Below are positions 1-6,175 of a stretch of 10,835 nucleotides of DNA, piece by piece (within the stretch, counting starts at the first letter, position 1; each line of letters opens with the position of its first letter). The stretch comes from Eubacteriaceae bacterium UBA1433. GTDB lineage: Bacteria; Bacillota; Clostridia; Eubacteriales; UBA1433. The notes beneath the pieces are model-generated. The model made no database searches. It was given only the letters and a program-made list of their open reading frames with translations, and was not told where the DNA came from. Where the stretch lies: positions 1,630-12,464 of the forward strand of contig DCTT01000024.1 of NCBI GenBank assembly GCA_002329295.1, read 5' to 3'. The translations under genes were made by a program, and so were the position numbers.

Positions 1-1
1 T

Positions 2-520
2 GAGGCTGTATACATCGATGATTCTCTGACCGTTCCGAAAGGCACAAAGACACTTGCCATCAACCCGCTCAATTGGAAGACAGACGAAACCCCGGCAGAC
101 AAATCGCTCAATCTCGGCGCCTGCTTTACCGATTATGACGGAAATATCGTCCGTGAAATCCCCGCACTTACCGGCGCCTATATTGACAATGAGCGCGGCG
201 CTCTGAAAGTAACGGATGTAACGGCAGAGCAGTACCCGCCCGTTCTGGACATTTTCCGGCAAGGCGTTTATCATTTGTATGACTATCAGTTCTTTTACAG
301 AAATCTCGAAAAAAATGTCCGGACCCGTATTGATGCCATGGAAAAAGAACAGCCCGACCAAACAAGTATGCAGACAACCCTCCCCGACTGCAGCCGCTTT
401 ATCGCAGCGGTCGATGTGTCTGCAAGCCCCGCCTTTACCGCAGGGGCAGCCTCTTTCAACGGCAAAACGGCGCCGCTCGAAGCGGGAGATGAATCTGTTT
501 TCATGCAAAAGAGCGCATAA
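2..520 (+). CDS. C-terminal part of a DUF3089-like protein (5' end outside window)
   Basis: The reading frame is open from base 2 to TAA at 518-520, giving 172 codons that lack the gene's start. The chain contains an NPLNW block near the left edge, a LNLGACF segment, and a motif of the type GVYHLYDYQFFYRNLEKNV followed by an arginine. That arrangement recalls the C-terminal half of DUF3089 proteins, a family with an alpha/beta-hydrolase-like fold and no settled substrate. I recognise it from motif memory, so the family call is moderate and any enzymatic role is inference. The last 60 or so residues are low in motifs and rich in Ala/Ser, probably a variable tail. It is followed by a weak hairpin and then by a promoter for the next genes, so it seems to end its own transcript. 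Confidence 0.6.
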   Translation, partial: EAVYIDDSLTVPKGTKTLAINPLNWKTDETPADKSLNLGACFTDYDGNIVREIPALTGAYIDNERGALKVTDVTAEQYPPVLDIFRQGVYHLYDYQFFYRNLEKNVRTRIDAMEKEQPDQTSMQTTLPDCSRFIAAVDVSASPAFTAGAASFNGKTAPLEAGDESVFMQKSA

Positions 521-533
521 ACCAACAAATAAG

Positions 534-563
534 CGCCTTTCATCATAAGGCGGAAGGTTTTTT
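534..563 (+). terminator. Probable weak terminator after the DUF3089-like gene
   Basis: CGCCTT at 534-539 pairs perfectly with AAGGCG at 547-552 across a 7-base loop. A run of six T follows at 558-563 after a five-base spacer. The stem is short and the T run is displaced, so efficiency is doubtful, but the position 14 bases after the stop codon fits. Confidence 0.45.
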
Positions 564-618
564 CCAAAGGAAAAGCAACCGTCATAACTTCGCATCATTG
601 TCCCGCTTTTCAACCTTG

Positions 619-635
619 CAATATTTGCAATATTG
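619..635. promoter_or_regulatory. Candidate operator: perfect 7-bp inverted repeat over the -35 region
   Basis: CAATATT at 619-625 and AATATTG at 629-635 form a perfect 7-bp dyad around the three bases TGC. The right arm runs into the -35 hexamer TTGACG of the promoter at 633-661, so a bound protein would block RNA polymerase. The same bases can also be read as a direct repeat of GCAATATT (618-625 and 627-634). The regulator is unknown, and the operator role is inferred from symmetry and position only. Confidence 0.4.
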
Positions 636-661
636 ACGATAAAACAAAAAAATGATATAGT
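633..661 (+). promoter_or_regulatory. Sigma-A-type promoter for the small membrane-protein pair
   Basis: The -35 hexamer TTGACG lies at 633-638, with a 17-base spacer and a -10 hexamer TATAGT at 656-661. A TG one base before the -10 gives an extended -10. Transcription should start near 668, leaving a leader of about 170 nt before the start codon at 841. The hexamers and spacing are close to consensus. Because no good promoter is visible between here and larE, it may also feed the lar operon by read-through of the terminator at 1582. Confidence 0.65.
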
Positions 662-667
662 ATACCT

Positions 668-825
668 ATCTCAGCAGGAAGCTGAATCAGGACGTTGAAA
701 TGTCTGAAAATGCAGATGAAAATATAACAATAATACAGGTGGATTATGTATGCCAGGAAGGTATGCGACTTCTCAGCAGAGAAACGGTATGCCTTCTTTT
801 TTTGCATACGCCGCCTGAAATATTT
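668..825 (+). other. Structured 5' leader of unknown class
   Basis: The stretch between the predicted transcription start and the ribosome-binding site holds three direct copies of GTATGC (748, 761 and 787) and one inverted copy, GCATAC, at 804-809. The third copy can pair with the inverted copy over a T-rich loop, while the first or second copy would compete for it. Between copies two and three, TTCTC and GAGAA (770-783) form a small perfect hairpin. This is the layout of a leader with alternative folds. I could not match it to a riboswitch class I know (T-box, NiCo, cobalamin, TPP and yybP-type signatures are absent). An ORF frame starting at ATG 700 runs through it into the next gene but has no good ribosome-binding site. 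Confidence 0.35.
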
Positions 826-840
826 AGGAGGTATCCTATT

Positions 841-1251
841 ATGGCATGTTTTCTTGTTCCGGCTGCTGAAGCAGTCATCACTACCGTTGCCGCAAAGGTA
901 ATCAAATCCAAGGAAAAGGAAAACGCTGCAAAGCTTTCCGTTTCCGACAATTCCGTTGAAGAAACAAAAAAAATCCCGTTTTCCACCAAACTCGGCTGGC
1001 TCAATAAGCTGCTTTGGGGCGGCTCCGCCTTGCTTGCTTATGAGCATCTGTGGCACGGCGAAGTGGTTCCATTCTTCCCGTTTTTAACCGCGGTTCAAAG
1101 CGGCGAGACTGCCGAAATGTTCGCAGAAATGGGCAGTGCGGGCGTCGTGATGGCCGTTCTCATTACCGCCGTGTGGGGCGGGATGCTTGCCGTCTCCTCT
1201 TTGATTGAAAAGAGGGCGCGTACTCCCGAACCCGAAAAGGAGGGCGCATAA
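841..1251 (+). CDS. Small membrane protein of unknown function (136 aa)
   Basis: ATG at 841 follows AGGAGG at 826-831 by nine bases, so this start is preferred over the in-frame ATG at 700. The protein opens with MACFLVPAAEA, has a charged Lys/Glu-rich stretch at about residues 21-45, and then two hydrophobic segments at about 53-68 and 98-122. Between them is a conserved-looking YEHLWHGEVVPFFPFL block with two His, two Glu and aromatic residues. I do not recognise a named family. The stop lies two bases before the next start, and the two genes share one promoter, so the two proteins probably work together in the membrane. A link to the nickel-cofactor genes downstream is only positional. Confidence 0.85.
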   Translation: MACFLVPAAEAVITTVAAKVIKSKEKENAAKLSVSDNSVEETKKIPFSTKLGWLNKLLWGGSALLAYEHLWHGEVVPFFPFLTAVQSGETAEMFAEMGSAGVVMAVLITAVWGGMLAVSSLIEKRARTPEPEKEGA

Positions 1252-1253
1252 GC

Positions 1254-1568
1254 ATGACGCTGTTAACAACAGTATTTGCGGCAATCGTCTGCACAATCAT
1301 CTGGTACAGAGGCGCTCCGAAAAACGACATGAAAGTCAGTTATCTCTGCTGGATGTATTGGGGCGCTTCTCTGATGTGGCTTGTCGATGCGATCTTTGAG
1401 TATGCCGAACTTGGAGCAGAATATTTCACGCCGGCTCCGATGGATATGCTCAATGATTTCTATCTCGGATTATCCGTTGTAGCTTTGGGGCTCATCATCT
1501 GGCTCGTGATTTTGCTTGTAAAAGACCCGAAAGGTGTTGTCAAAGCAACGCTGTTTAAGAAAAAATAA
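1254..1568 (+). CDS. Small three-helix membrane protein of unknown function (104 aa)
   Basis: ATG at 1254 is preceded by AAGGAGG at 1237-1243 inside the end of the upstream gene, showing translational coupling. The protein is almost all hydrophobic: predicted membrane segments lie at about residues 1-18, 29-52 and 67-90, and a short basic tail ends in KKK. Acidic and aromatic residues sit within or near the middle helix (WLVDAIFEYAELGAEYF), which is unusual for a plain anchor and could form a polar site. No family is recognised. It is the second gene of a two-gene unit, and a strong terminator begins 13 bases after its stop. Confidence 0.85.
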   Translation: MTLLTTVFAAIVCTIIWYRGAPKNDMKVSYLCWMYWGASLMWLVDAIFEYAELGAEYFTPAPMDMLNDFYLGLSVVALGLIIWLVILLVKDPKGVVKATLFKKK

Positions 1569-1581
1569 AAGACAGCCGATG

Positions 1582-1614
1582 GGCGGCTCTGTACCTTTTG
1601 CAGAGCCGCCTTTT
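1582..1614 (+). terminator. Strong Rho-independent terminator just before larE
   Basis: GGCGGCTCTG at 1582-1591 pairs perfectly with CAGAGCCGCC at 1601-1610 across a nine-base loop, followed at once by TTTT and a T-rich stretch. AAGAC at 1569-1573 and GTCTT at 1615-1619 can extend the structure. The hairpin ends only about 20 bases before the larE start codon, leaving no room for a promoter between them, so it may act as an attenuator as well as ending the membrane-protein transcript. Confidence 0.85.
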
Positions 1615-1633
1615 GTCTTATTTGAGGAAATCT

Positions 1634-2380
1634 ATGAAGTTAGCTGATTTTTTTATCGAGCATCCGAAAGTTGCCGTCGCTTTTTCCGGCGGTGTCGATT
1701 CGACCTACCTTTTGTATGCCGCCGGGCGGTATGCAAAGGACGTGCAGGCCTACTACGTTCAGTCGGCTTTTCAACCGCAGTTTGAACGAGACGATGCGCT
1801 GCGTGTTTCCAAAGAACTGGGCATATCCATGAAAACAATCTGTCTGGATGTTTTTGCAGACGAAAATATAGTATCGAACCCCCATGACCGCTGCTATTAT
1901 TGTAAAAAACAACTCTTTGCCGCCATTATAAAACAGGCGAAAACGGACGGGTTTCCCGTTTTGCTTGACGGAACCAACGCCTCGGATGATGCCGACAATC
2001 GTCCCGGCATGAAGGCGCTTGATGAAATGTCCGTGCTTTCACCGCTGCGGTTGTGCAATCTGACGAAAGCGGAAATTCGTCGGCTTTCACAGGAAGCGGG
2101 GCTGTTTACATGGAACAAGCCCGCCTATGCCTGCCTTGCCACACGCATTCCCGCCGGAGAGCCGATCACCGAAGAAAAGTTAAACGCAACGGAAGCTGCG
2201 GAAACCTACCTGTTCTCCCTTGGGTTCAGCGATTTTCGCGTGCAGCGCATCGGAGATGCCGCAAAAATACATCTTCCCGCCGCCCAAGCGGAAAAAGTCC
2301 TTGAAAACCGAAAAAACATCCTTGCAGAATTCAAACAATATTATTCGGCTGTTTTGCTGGATTTGGAGACAAAAGAATGA
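1634..2380 (+). CDS. larE: LarE, sulfur-transferring enzyme of nickel-pincer nucleotide synthesis
   Basis: The product (248 aa) is a PP-loop ATP pyrophosphatase of the LarE family, which adenylates the pyridinium carboxylates and converts them to thiocarboxylates during nickel-pincer nucleotide synthesis in the cytoplasm. The PP-loop SGGVDS is at residues 18-23. The NPHDRCYYCKKQLF block carries Cys87 and Cys90, and Cys167 lies in the KPAYACLATRIP motif at the position of the sacrificial cysteine of Lactiplantibacillus LarE. Three cysteines could instead mean the [4Fe-4S]-dependent, catalytic type described for Thermotoga LarE, but alignment is needed to decide. ATG 1634 is chosen because GAGGAAA lies just upstream; an earlier in-frame TTG at 1598 falls inside the terminator hairpin. 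The stop overlaps the larB start by four bases (ATGA). Confidence 0.93.
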   Translation: MKLADFFIEHPKVAVAFSGGVDSTYLLYAAGRYAKDVQAYYVQSAFQPQFERDDALRVSKELGISMKTICLDVFADENIVSNPHDRCYYCKKQLFAAIIKQAKTDGFPVLLDGTNASDDADNRPGMKALDEMSVLSPLRLCNLTKAEIRRLSQEAGLFTWNKPAYACLATRIPAGEPITEEKLNATEAAETYLFSLGFSDFRVQRIGDAAKIHLPAAQAEKVLENRKNILAEFKQYYSAVLLDLETKE

Positions 2381-3129
2381 AAACAAAAATCAAAGCCCTT
2401 TTAGAAGCTGTGCAGGCCGGTAAAATCACGGTGGAAGACGCCCTTTTGGCGCTGAAAAAAGAACCCTTCGAAGATATCGGCTATGCGAAAATCGATTTGC
2501 ATCGCAGCATTCGTCAGGGGATGCCGGAAGTCATATACGGCGCCGGAAAAACGGCGGAACAAATGATCGGGATCGCCGGAAAAATGAAACTCAACGGCCA
2601 AAACACCATCCTGATTACACGACTGATGCCGACGGAAGCCGAAAAAATCAAAACCGTATATCCGATAAACTATCATGCCCAGGCCAAAGTCGGCATCATC
2701 GGCCCTGTTCCCGATGCGGACGGGCTCGGAAAAGTCGTCGTAGCCACCGGAGGCACGATCGATATCCCGGTAGCGGAAGAAGCCGCCCTGACCGCCGAAG
2801 TACACGGCAATGAAGTCGTCCGTCTCTATGACGTGGGCGTGGCCGGGCTGCACCGCCTGCTTGCCCATTTGGATGAAATTATGAGCGCAAGCGTCATTGT
2901 CGCCATCGCCGGAATGGAGGGCGCGCTTGCCAGCGTAATCGCAGGGCTTGCGGACTGTCCCGTCATTGCCGTGCCTACCAGCGGCGGATACGGCGCATCC
3001 TTTCACGGTCTGTCCGCTCTTTTATCGATGCTGAACTCCTGCGCCGGCGGGGTATCGGTCGTAAATATCGACAACGGGTTCGGAGCCGGCTATCTGGCAA
3101 GTATGATCAACCATATGGGGGCGAAATAA
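2377..3129 (+). CDS. larB: LarB, nicotinic acid adenine dinucleotide carboxylase/hydrolase
   Basis: LarB starts nickel-pincer nucleotide synthesis by carboxylating the pyridinium ring of nicotinic acid adenine dinucleotide at C5 and releasing AMP. The 250-aa length is typical. The N-terminal part has the family's TVEDALLALK and FEDIGYAKIDLHR blocks. The C-terminal half is PurE-like, with VVVATGGTIDIPVAEEAA at 120-137, IAGMEGALASVIAGL at 177-191 and a Gly-rich TSGGYGASFHG at 201-211. Cys222 in MLNSCAGG sits where the catalytic cysteine of Lactiplantibacillus LarB (Cys221) is known to be, from memory of that enzyme. GGAG at 2365-2368 serves as ribosome-binding site inside the end of larE, and the start overlaps the larE stop, indicating coupled translation. 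Confidence 0.94.
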   Translation: MKTKIKALLEAVQAGKITVEDALLALKKEPFEDIGYAKIDLHRSIRQGMPEVIYGAGKTAEQMIGIAGKMKLNGQNTILITRLMPTEAEKIKTVYPINYHAQAKVGIIGPVPDADGLGKVVVATGGTIDIPVAEEAALTAEVHGNEVVRLYDVGVAGLHRLLAHLDEIMSASVIVAIAGMEGALASVIAGLADCPVIAVPTSGGYGASFHGLSALLSMLNSCAGGVSVVNIDNGFGAGYLASMINHMGAK

Positions 3130-3130
3130 A

Positions 3131-4432
3131 ATGAAAACTTTGTATTTAGACTGCGGCATGGGCGCAGCAGGCGACATGCTGACAGCGGCTTTGCTTGAAC
3201 TTCTTCCGAATAAAGAGGATTTTCTTCACGAACTGAACCGTCTCGGCATTCCCGGCGTTACGGTTTACAGCGAAGCCTCTTCAAAATGCGGGATCCAAGG
3301 AACGCATATCACGGTCAAAATCAACGGAGACGAAGAAACAGCGGATATGCACTCTCATGCCCACGGGCACGAGCACAGTCATGCTCACGGACATACGCAC
3401 GACCATGAACATTCGCACAATCATTCGCACGACCACGGACACTTTCACGAACACGGCAAACATTCCGACGATGAAGAACATACGCATCATCACAGCGGCA
3501 TGGACGAAATCGAACATATTATTGAAAACCTGCCGCTGTCCGAAAAGGTAAAAACGGATATTCTTGCCGTCTATTCGCTGATTGCCGAGGCGGAAAGCCA
3601 TGTTCACGGTGTCCCTGTTACACAGATTCACTTTCACGAAGTCGGCACGATGGATGCCGTTGCGGATATCACGGCGGTTTGCATGCTGATGGATCGTTTG
3701 TCTCCCGAACAGGTTGTCGTTTCTCCGATTCATGTAGGCAGCGGTCATGTAAAATGCGCGCACGGCATTCTCCCCGTCCCCGCTCCTGCAACGGCCTATA
3801 TCCTGCAGGATGTGCCGATTTACGGCGGCGGGATCAAGAGCGAATTGTGTACCCCTACCGGCGCAGCTTTGCTGAAGCACTTTGCCACGAAATTCGGTGA
3901 TATGCCGGTGATGAAAACAACCGCCATCGGCTACGGCATGGGCAGGAAGGATTTTTCCGCCGCCAACTGTGTGCGGGCTTTTCTCGGCGAAACACAGGAT
4001 GCCGATGATATGATTGTCGAGCTTTTTTGCAATCTCGACGACATGACGGCCGAAGCCGTCGCCTTTGCCGAAGAACAGCTGTTTGCGGCTGGGGCTTTGG
4101 AAGTCTATACCGTTCCCGCGCAGATGAAAAAATCACGTCCCGGGACTTTGCTTTCCGTCATGTGCCATGAAAAAAACAAAGAGCAGATCATCCGGCTGAT
4201 TTTCCGACACACCACGACCATCGGCGTGCGTGAAAACATCAGCCGCCGCCATATTCTTTCCCGTTCGATTGAAACACTGGCGACCGAATACGGCAACGTG
4301 CGCAAAAAAGTCTCCGTGGGCTATGGCGTAACAAGAGAAAAATATGAATTTGAAGACCTTGCCCGCATTGCGCGAGAGCAGAATATGAGCCTTGCCGAGG
4401 TGTCGGAGCGCATCGCCGAACAGGAAAAATAA
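3131..4432 (+). CDS. larC: LarC, CTP-dependent nickel insertase, full-length with His-rich tract
   Basis: LarC is the cyclometallase that inserts nickel into the dithiolated pincer precursor in a CTP-dependent step. This 433-aa product has the family opening (YLDCGMGAAGDMLTAALLELL), HFHEVGTMDAVADI at about residues 180-193, a CTPTGAALL block, CNLDDMTAEAVAFAEEQL, and the basic KKSRPGTLLSVMCHE and GYGVTREKYEFEDLARIA motifs of the C-terminal domain. Unlike Lactiplantibacillus plantarum, where larC is split into larC1/larC2 and joined by ribosomal frameshifting, this gene is one continuous frame. A dense His tract at residues 74-121 probably binds or stores nickel. It starts one base after the larB stop, clearly within the same operon. 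The call is very secure, and the nickel role of the tract is inference. Confidence 0.95.
   Translation: MKTLYLDCGMGAAGDMLTAALLELLPNKEDFLHELNRLGIPGVTVYSEASSKCGIQGTHITVKINGDEETADMHSHAHGHEHSHAHGHTHDHEHSHNHSHDHGHFHEHGKHSDDEEHTHHHSGMDEIEHIIENLPLSEKVKTDILAVYSLIAEAESHVHGVPVTQIHFHEVGTMDAVADITAVCMLMDRLSPEQVVVSPIHVGSGHVKCAHGILPVPAPATAYILQDVPIYGGGIKSELCTPTGAALLKHFATKFGDMPVMKTTAIGYGMGRKDFSAANCVRAFLGETQDADDMIVELFCNLDDMTAEAVAFAEEQLFAAGALEVYTVPAQMKKSRPGTLLSVMCHEKNKEQIIRLIFRHTTTIGVRENISRRHILSRSIETLATEYGNVRKKVSVGYGVTREKYEFEDLARIAREQNMSLAEVSERIAEQEK
3350..3493 (+). repeat. In-gene low-complexity tract encoding His-x repeats in LarC
   Basis: Codons 74-121 encode 23 histidines. From residue 74 to 108 every second residue is His (18 in strict alternation), with Ser, Ala, Gly, Glu, Asp, Thr, Asn and Phe between. 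The DNA repeats are imperfect with mixed CAT/CAC codons, so the pattern is kept at protein level rather than being a fresh expansion. Confidence 0.9.
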
Positions 4433-4434
4433 TC

Positions 4435-5193
4435 ATGCACAAAACGAAGTACGCTTCGATCGACAGTCAGCTTGGCACCGCTCCCTGCCTGTGCGAAGAT
4501 ACCGAAGAAATGTTCTGGCTGCAAGAATCGGACGATTACGCAAGTCGGGTGAAACTCGGAAATCTTCTTTCCGAACAATACCGTTTTCGCGAGGCCATCG
4601 ATGCTTATCATACGGCGGAGATGATCCGCGCAGACGACCCGATGCTCTATATTCGTTTAGGCGGGGCTTATCTGACATTGCAGCGTTTTGACGAAGCCAA
4701 AAAAGCCTACGAAAAAAGCCGTTCTCTCAGCGGCAGCGAACAATCCGTCGCCTATCCGATGGGCGTATGGCATTATCTGCAAAGAGATTATCAATCAGCG
4801 GCAGACCGCTTCGCAAAAGTTCTGCCCTGCGAAGACGAAATGCGAATCGCCGTCCTGTATTGGCACGCCCTGTGCTGTATGCGCAAAAACCTGCCCGACA
4901 GGCTCATTAGCACATACCGCGACGATATGCAAGTCGGACACCATACAGCGTATCAATCGGCCGTGGAGGTCATCCTCGGAAAAAGCACTGCGGATACAGC
5001 GCTTCGGCAAGCGGAGCAGGAGAAAAATGACTTGAACGCCGTTGTTGCAATGTACGGCATCGCCGTATATCTTGAATATTGCAACAAAACAGAAGAAGCA
5101 AAAAACGTAACGGCCTCGCTGCTCAGACGAACATCGGTCTGGCCGTGCATTTCCTATCTTGCAGCATGGAATGACATGAAAATAACAACATAG
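4435..5193 (+). CDS. TPR-repeat protein, last gene of the lar operon
   Basis: The 252-aa product begins two bases after the larC stop, and a hairpin terminator follows its stop, so it is the fourth gene of the larEBC unit. Tetratricopeptide-like helix pairs can be seen at about residues 36-69 (LSEQYRFREAIDAYHTAE), 70-103 (GGAYLTLQRFDEAKKAYEKS) and 104-136 (HYLQRDYQSAADRFAKVL). The later half (to residue 252) is also helical, with weaker repeats. Several cysteines occur (CLC near residue 18, CC near 147). No signal peptide or membrane segment is visible, so it is likely cytosolic. TPR domains bind protein partners. An assembly or regulatory role for the nickel-cofactor enzymes is possible but rests only on position. 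The ribosome-binding site is weak (AGGAAAA), which suggests coupling to larC. Confidence 0.85.
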   Translation: MHKTKYASIDSQLGTAPCLCEDTEEMFWLQESDDYASRVKLGNLLSEQYRFREAIDAYHTAEMIRADDPMLYIRLGGAYLTLQRFDEAKKAYEKSRSLSGSEQSVAYPMGVWHYLQRDYQSAADRFAKVLPCEDEMRIAVLYWHALCCMRKNLPDRLISTYRDDMQVGHHTAYQSAVEVILGKSTADTALRQAEQEKNDLNAVVAMYGIAVYLEYCNKTEEAKNVTASLLRRTSVWPCISYLAAWNDMKITT

Positions 5194-5205
5194 CATTCAA
5201 GCGTA

Positions 5206-5256
5206 AAAACCGTTGCAACCTTCCCTTCCGCTTCAGACAAAAATTGCAGCGGTTTT
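5206..5256 (+). terminator. Terminator of the lar operon
   Basis: AAAACCGTTGCAA at 5206-5218 pairs with TTGCAGCGGTTTT at 5244-5256, a 13-bp stem with a single wobble pair, across a 25-base loop. The T run closing the 3' arm and the A run opening the 5' arm make it look bidirectional. It starts 12 bases after the TPR gene stop. Confidence 0.7.
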
Positions 5257-5381
5257 GTGCAAATACCGATAAAAAAATCCGAAAACAATACACATCTTCC
5301 TCAAAATAGATTACTATATCCTTACAGAAAACAAACTCGTTTCCATGTAAAATAGAATATGAAATTGTGGAGGTAAACGGA

Positions 5382-6121
5382 TTGCGTACATACACATGGC
5401 ATGAATATTACGAAAATTTTTACAATTGGGCACAAAGTACACGCATACGCAATCTGTCTGCGTTAACTTCCCTCGGCCTTGCCGATGAAGTCGGAGAAAT
5501 CATCATCGAACTGCAGGAAAATATCACTGCCGCCAATCGCCTTTTAAAAAAAGCGGTGGAGGCAAAACTCGCCTTTTGCGCCGATGATCTGATGAAATTT
5601 TTATACGCCAATGATAAGGCATTGGCTGCGGCAGCAGTCTATTATTCCGCAAGCATACTCACGGTCGAAGATATCGAAACTCTCTACGGCGAGGTGGATG
5701 ATGAAGTCATTATCAAAATCTGCGCCAAGCAGCATCTTGCTTTGCCTGAAGAAATGCGTGATGAGAACGAAGAATGGGAATCGGACGAAAATGACGAACC
5801 TTTGGCAGAAAATATGGACGTGCCGATCAACAACCAAAAAATTTCGGGTTTTTCGGCTTTCTGTTTGCTATATTGGGGATTGCAAAAGGCGTTGACAGAC
5901 TGTTTGGCCGTCCGCAAAAACATAACGGCAAATGCAATGGCGACTGCGCCCACTGCCCGCCGCACTACGGTTATCGCCACGGCAGATAGCATTACAGCCA
6001 CGACCACGCCCACGGCTGTGAATTCGGCGGCAATAAAGGCAACGGCAGCATGAAACGCAATTTCGGATTCGTTGTTGAATATGTTTTACATCTTACCAAA
6101 GAAAAAAACTCCGATGCGTAA
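5382..6121 (+). pseudogene. Broken gene: membrane-anchored protein with Cys/His-rich tail, shifted and interrupted
   Basis: GGAGG at 5369-5373 lies eight bases before TTG 5382, the best start. The first 150 or so codons read well (acidic, partly helical, no known family) up to the A6 run at 5836-5841. The frame then continues as Thr/Ala-rich text to a TGA at 6053, which looks like out-of-frame reading. Moving to the -1 frame at the A6 run gives a convincing protein: a hydrophobic segment (NFGFFGFLFAILGIAKGV), then RLFGRPQKHNGKC, CNGDCAHCPPHYGYRHGR, a TAG at 5987-5989, and in the same frame HYSHDHAHGCEFGGNKG down to TAA at 6121. The TAG sits where a Trp (TGG) would fit. So one shift and one stop separate this from an intact gene with a membrane helix and a metal-binding-like tail. 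Sequencing error or programmed slippage are alternatives to decay. Confidence 0.65.
6073..6082 (+). repeat. Left copy of a 10-bp direct repeat flanking the STAND gene
   Basis: TGTTGAATAT here is repeated exactly at 9914-9923. The two copies bracket the AT-rich STAND gene with its ribosome-binding site. This could be a target-site duplication or a recombination scar, though 10 AT-rich bases could also match by chance. Confidence 0.35.
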
Positions 6122-6157
6122 TTTTTGATGCAAAGTCAAATAATTTAGTAAAAATAC

Positions 6158-6165
6158 AGGAGGTG
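6158..6165 (+). promoter_or_regulatory. Ribosome-binding site that fixes the TTG start of the STAND gene
   Basis: AGGAGGTG is a near-perfect anti-Shine-Dalgarno match and sits 10 bases before TTG 6176. No ATG lies at a usable distance in that frame. Upstream, TTGATG at 6125-6130 and an A/T-rich block near 6149 could form a weak promoter, but the match is poor and I do not call it. Confidence 0.75.
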
Positions 6166-6175
6166 TGATATAAAT

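Noticed and set aside
700..840. N-terminal extension of the first small membrane protein from ATG 700
   Set aside because: AGGAGG at 826-831 points to ATG 841, the protein begins naturally with MACFLVPAAEA, and the extension overlaps a structured leader.
610..1056. 148-codon minus-strand open frame over the promoter and the first membrane-protein gene
   Set aside because: It runs through the promoter and leader and has no start signals; the plus-strand gene explains the region.
1598..1633. Earlier TTG start for LarE
   Set aside because: It falls within the loop and arm of the terminator hairpin and has no ribosome-binding site; ATG 1634 has one.
2401..3006. 201-codon open frame on the minus strand inside larB
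   Set aside because: It is an antisense shadow of a well-recognised gene, with an unlikely composition and no start signals.
3357..3493. CRISPR-like or tandem DNA repeat
   Set aside because: The repeated CAT/CAC pattern is imperfect, in frame, and explained by the His-rich segment of LarC; there are no spacers.
3281..3880. 199-codon open frame on the minus strand inside larC
   Set aside because: It is an antisense shadow: the His-rich codons read backwards give runs of Met, Val and Arg, and there is no ribosome-binding site. larC is certain on the plus strand.
5829..5843. Programmed -1 frameshift at the A6 run
   Set aside because: The codons CAA AAA ATT do not make a classical slippery heptamer, A6 is short for transcriptional slippage, and a second lesion (TAG) follows. 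Decay or sequence error is simpler, though not proven.
6054..6175. Promoter directly upstream of the STAND gene
   Set aside because: TTGATG at 6125 has only a poor -10 partner near 6149, which would put the start site on top of the ribosome-binding site.
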